Of a stretch of 64,000 nt of DNA, positions 61,619-64,000 are shown in pieces. How positions within the stretch are numbered: the stretch's first letter is position 1; every line of letters begins with the position of its first letter. A program made the translations under genes and the position numbers. The notes below the pieces were generated by a model, which did not search any database, was not told the origin of the DNA, and saw nothing but the letters and a program-made list of their open reading frames with translations. This DNA is from JAVJUV01 sp047314965. Its GTDB lineage: Bacteria; Pseudomonadota; Alphaproteobacteria; Rhodobacterales; Rhodobacteraceae. The stretch spans positions 39,652 to 103,651 of the forward strand of contig NZ_JBLBVK010000040.1 of the NCBI RefSeq assembly GCF_047314965.1. Direction: 5' to 3'.

Positions 61619-62023
61619 TCAGGACCACCACTGGTCGATCGCGGCGATATCCGCGTCGGACCATCCGAAATGATGCGCCAGTTCATGGATCATCACATGC
61701 GCGACCAGGTCGGCCAGTGCTACATCGCCACGATGCACCCACTCGTCCAGGATCGGGCGGCGGAAGAGCCAGATGGCGTCCGGCTGACCCGGCTGATCGG
61801 CGACGGATTTCTCGGTCAGCGGAATGCCGTCGTAAAGACCCGTCAACTCGAAGGGGTCCTCGATCTCGAGCCCGTCCAGCATCTCGTCACTGGCGAACTC
61901 CTCGATCCGGAGCGCAACCGACAGGGCCGGACCGCGAAACGCCTCGGGTAGCGCTTCGACGGCGGCAAGCGCCATTGCCTCGATATCCGCCGCGTCGGGC
62001 GCTGTGGCTTCGGTCCAGTCCAT
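61619..62023 (-). CDS. Zincin-like metallopeptidase family protein
   Basis: This 134-residue protein of the small HExxH family (formerly DUF1025) has VMIHELAHHFGWSD near the C-terminus with His, Glu, His. LEIEDPFELTGLYDGIPLTE lies in the middle. The family lacks a known substrate. The start at ATG 62023 gives the family length. It is divergent from the DUF1801 gene, 61 bases away. Confidence 0.85.
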   Translation of the reverse strand: MDWTEATAPDAADIEAMALAAVEALPEAFRGPALSVALRIEEFASDEMLDGLEIEDPFELTGLYDGIPLTEKSVADQPGQPDAIWLFRRPILDEWVHRGDVALADLVAHVMIHELAHHFGWSDADIAAIDQWWS

Positions 62024-62084
62024 TGGATTGCGATAGCGCCGAAAACACCTGTGGGCCAGAGGATGTTTCCGGTAGGATGGGACC

Positions 62085-62513
62085 ATGAGCCAGAACAAGA
62101 CCCAGGCAACGGACGGAGACGTGCAAGCTTTCCTGACCGGCGTCTTGCCGGACTGGAAACGGGCGGATGGGCTGCGCCTTGACGCGATCTTCCGCGAAGT
62201 GACCGGGTTTCGGCCGGTCATGTGGGGGGCTTCGATCATAGGCTACGGGCGCTATCACTATGTCTACGAAACGGGTCGGGAAGGCGATTTCCTGGCCACC
62301 GGATTTTCGCCGAGATCTCAGAATTTCTCGATCTACATCATGCCGGGATACGCGGATTTCAGCGACATCCTGAAGCGCCTGGGCAAACACAACACCGGCA
62401 AGTCCTGCCTGTATGTCAGACGATTGTCGGACATAGACGAAAACGTGCTCGCCGAAGTGATCCGGGCCGGCCTGGACGACCTTCGGGCGCGATGGGAGAT
62501 TCATCCGGAATAG
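62085..62513 (+). CDS. DUF1801 family protein
   Basis: This 142-residue protein matches the DUF1801/YdhG-like family: GFRPVMWGASIIGYGRYHYV, followed by FSPRSQNFSIYIMPGYADF and KHNTGKSCLYVRRLSDIDENV. The function is unknown; the fold resembles YdhG proteins sometimes linked with iron or SHOCT systems. It precedes gltX by 61 bases on the same strand. Confidence 0.85.
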   Translation: MSQNKTQATDGDVQAFLTGVLPDWKRADGLRLDAIFREVTGFRPVMWGASIIGYGRYHYVYETGREGDFLATGFSPRSQNFSIYIMPGYADFSDILKRLGKHNTGKSCLYVRRLSDIDENVLAEVIRAGLDDLRARWEIHPE

Positions 62514-62574
62514 GCGCTGGCAATGGACAAATCGGCCGCCATGTGAAAAACGCTCGCGGGCACAGGAGAGTTCC

Positions 62575-63897
62575 ATGATCACCACCCGTTTTGCGCCCTC
62601 ACCCACGGGCTATATCCATGTCGGCAACCTGCGGACCGCGCTGTTCAACTGGATGATCGCGCGCAAGGCCGGCGGCACCTTCATCCTGCGCATCGACGAC
62701 ACCGACCCCGAGCGGTCGAAGGAAGAATATGTCGACGCGATAAAGGAAGACCTGGAATGGCTGGGACTGACCTGGGACCGTGTCGAACGGCAGTCCGAGC
62801 GGCTGGACCGTTATGCCGAGGCGGCCGACACCCTGCGTCAGATGGGCCGTTTCTACGAGGCGTGGGAAACGCCGACCGAACTGGACCTCAAGCGCAAGAA
62901 GCAGCTGAACATGGGCAAGCCGCCGGTCTATGACCGCGCCGCGCTGGCGCTGTCCGAGGACGAGAAGGCACGGATGCGCGCCGAACGCGGCGCCGGCGTC
63001 TGGCGGTTCAAACTGGACCAGGAGCGGATCGACTGGACCGACGGCATCCTCGGCGACATCTCGATCGATGCCGCCAGCGTCTCGGACCCGGTGCTGATCC
63101 GCGCGGACGGTCAGGTTCTCTACACGCTTGCCTCGGTTGTCGACGACACCGAAATGGGCGTGACCCACGTGGTGCGGGGATCGGATCACGTGACCAACAC
63201 CGCGACGCAAATCCAGATCATCGAGGCGCTCGGAGGCTCGGTGCCGTCGTTCGCCCACCACTCGCTACTTACGGGGCCACAGGGCGAAGCGTTGTCGAAG
63301 CGTCTCGGCACACTGGCACTGCGGGACCTGCGCGCCAAGGGTGTCGAACCCATGGCACTCCTGTCCCTGATGGCGCGGCTGGGGTCCTCCGACCCGGTCG
63401 AACTGCGCGCCAGCCACGACGAGCTGATCGAAGGCTTCGACCTGTCGCATTTCGGCGCGGCGCCGACCAAGCTCGACATCGAGGACCTGACCCCGATGAC
63501 CGCACGGGTCGTGCAGATGCTGGAAAGCGGCGACGTGGCGGCCGAACTGGCCACCGCAGGCGTGCCCGAGGGCTTGCGCGACGCCTATTGGCAGGCGGTG
63601 CGCGGAAACATCGAAACGCGTGCCGGAGCCGGCGACTGGTGGAATGTGTTCGCCGGCGGGGCAGAGCCTGTCGTGGCGGACGAGGACCGCGATTTCGTGG
63701 CTGAAGCCCTGGGCCTGCTGGGGGAGCCGCCCTACTCCGCCGAGACCTGGGGAAACTGGACCAACGCGGTCAAGGAGGCGACGGGGCGCAAGGGCAAACA
63801 GCTCTTCATGCCGCTGCGTCTCGCGGTCACGGGACGGGCACGCGGCCCCGAAATGGCCGACGTCATGCCACTTCTCCAGAAGAAGCCCAAGCTCTAG
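62575..63897 (+). CDS. gltX: Glutamyl-tRNA synthetase
   Basis: This 440-residue class I synthetase charges tRNA-Glu. The HIGH-type motif is FAPSPTGYIHVGNLRTALFN, and the KMSKS-type motif is EALSKRLGT (near residue 240). IDDTDPERSKEEYVDAIKED binds Glu and the tRNA end. It is shorter than the roughly 470-residue form. Many alphaproteobacteria carry two GltX, and this looks like the shorter one, which could also act on tRNA-Gln. The gene is complete, with GGAGAG upstream. Confidence 0.95.
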   Translation: MITTRFAPSPTGYIHVGNLRTALFNWMIARKAGGTFILRIDDTDPERSKEEYVDAIKEDLEWLGLTWDRVERQSERLDRYAEAADTLRQMGRFYEAWETPTELDLKRKKQLNMGKPPVYDRAALALSEDEKARMRAERGAGVWRFKLDQERIDWTDGILGDISIDAASVSDPVLIRADGQVLYTLASVVDDTEMGVTHVVRGSDHVTNTATQIQIIEALGGSVPSFAHHSLLTGPQGEALSKRLGTLALRDLRAKGVEPMALLSLMARLGSSDPVELRASHDELIEGFDLSHFGAAPTKLDIEDLTPMTARVVQMLESGDVAAELATAGVPEGLRDAYWQAVRGNIETRAGAGDWWNVFAGGAEPVVADEDRDFVAEALGLLGEPPYSAETWGNWTNAVKEATGRKGKQLFMPLRLAVTGRARGPEMADVMPLLQKKPKL

Positions 63898-63898
63898 A

Positions 63899-63945
63899 CT
63901 TCTTCCTGGTTCAAATACGGCGGGGAGCGGGGAACCCCCCCACCA
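63899..63945 (-). repeat. REP-like element after gltX
   Basis: CTTCTTCCTGGTTCAAATAC (63900-63919) is followed by GGCGGGGAGCGGGGAACCCC. This is the same arm and GC-rich order as at 9086-9134 and 50744-50793. The hairpin is less perfect here. The remaining bases to 64000 show no gene. Confidence 0.55.
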
Positions 63946-64000
63946 GTCGTCGCCGAAGGCGTCGAAACCCCCTTGCGCTGATGGCGCTAACAGTTCATGG

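Noticed and set aside
63908..63919. GGTTCAAAT motif resembling a tRNA T-loop
   Set aside because: No acceptor stem, anticodon or D-loop around it; it is part of the dispersed repeat arm.

Overview
The window is about 64 kb of GC-rich chromosomal DNA with dense, mostly short-spaced genes. Gene content and order point to an alphaproteobacterium of the Rhodobacteraceae (Roseobacter group). The pointers are the Hsp20-DUF1150 pair, DUF3422, YdcH/DUF465, many ABC transporters, a CIRCE-controlled groESL operon, a glycine-riboswitch gcvTHP operon, and GC-rich hairpins joined to a 'GTATTTTTGGCCAAGAAGAA'-like arm that I associate with this family. I saw no rRNA, tRNA, CRISPR array, transposase or prophage gene. 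Taxonomy is inferred, not computed.

Layout. 1-1567: end of a peptide-type ABC permease pair and a GNAT gene. 1564-2844: DUF3422 membrane protein, convergent. 3142-7526: an exopolysaccharide operon with a membrane-fusion protein, a BcsA-like glycan synthase carrying a PilZ c-di-GMP domain, and a DxD glycosyltransferase; it resembles the bgsBA mixed-linkage glucan locus of Sinorhizobium. 7606-13195: metY, pdxJ, an EamA transporter, and purE-purK-nudix. 13264-14448: heat-shock Hsp20/DUF1150 behind a sigma-32-type promoter, and a RidA protein. 14449-15697: a lower-GC islet with one orphan lipoprotein. 15698-20075: a ribose-type (CUT2) sugar ABC operon. 20262-22803: a small c-type cytochrome, and groES-groEL with CIRCE and terminator.

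22941-34823: a TraB/GumN protein, then a probable catabolic island. In the island, DUF1185, TauE/SafE, a beta-hydroxyacid dehydrogenase and an FAH-family hydrolase lie opposite an SsuABC-type transporter, a GntR/FCD regulator and an OYE-family reductase. DUF2189, RidA and EamA genes follow. 34981-39086: ffh with a structured leader, two GNAT genes, chorismate mutase, rpsP and rimM (no trmD follows). 39095-40255: PQQ-type sugar dehydrogenase. 40551-48851: liv-type ABC transporter running into a MobA-like transferase, a PfkB kinase and psuG (pseudouridine catabolism).

48922-63897: DUF502, 3-hydroxybutyrate dehydrogenase, a secreted-protein gene split by an amber codon, a DUF2817 peptidase-like gene, gcvT-gcvH-gcvP, gamma-glutamylcyclotransferase, MATE exporter, a degenerate glycerophosphodiesterase, Tat-exported metallo-beta-lactamase, a zincin, DUF1801 and gltX.

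No single large unknown system is obvious. The strongest leads are the c-di-GMP-responsive glycan operon with its likely N-terminal frameshift, the structured RNA ahead of ffh, the catabolic island of unknown substrate, the liv-psu gene coupling, the amber-split secreted protein, the GDPD protein without metal ligands, and three families of short dispersed or tandem repeats.
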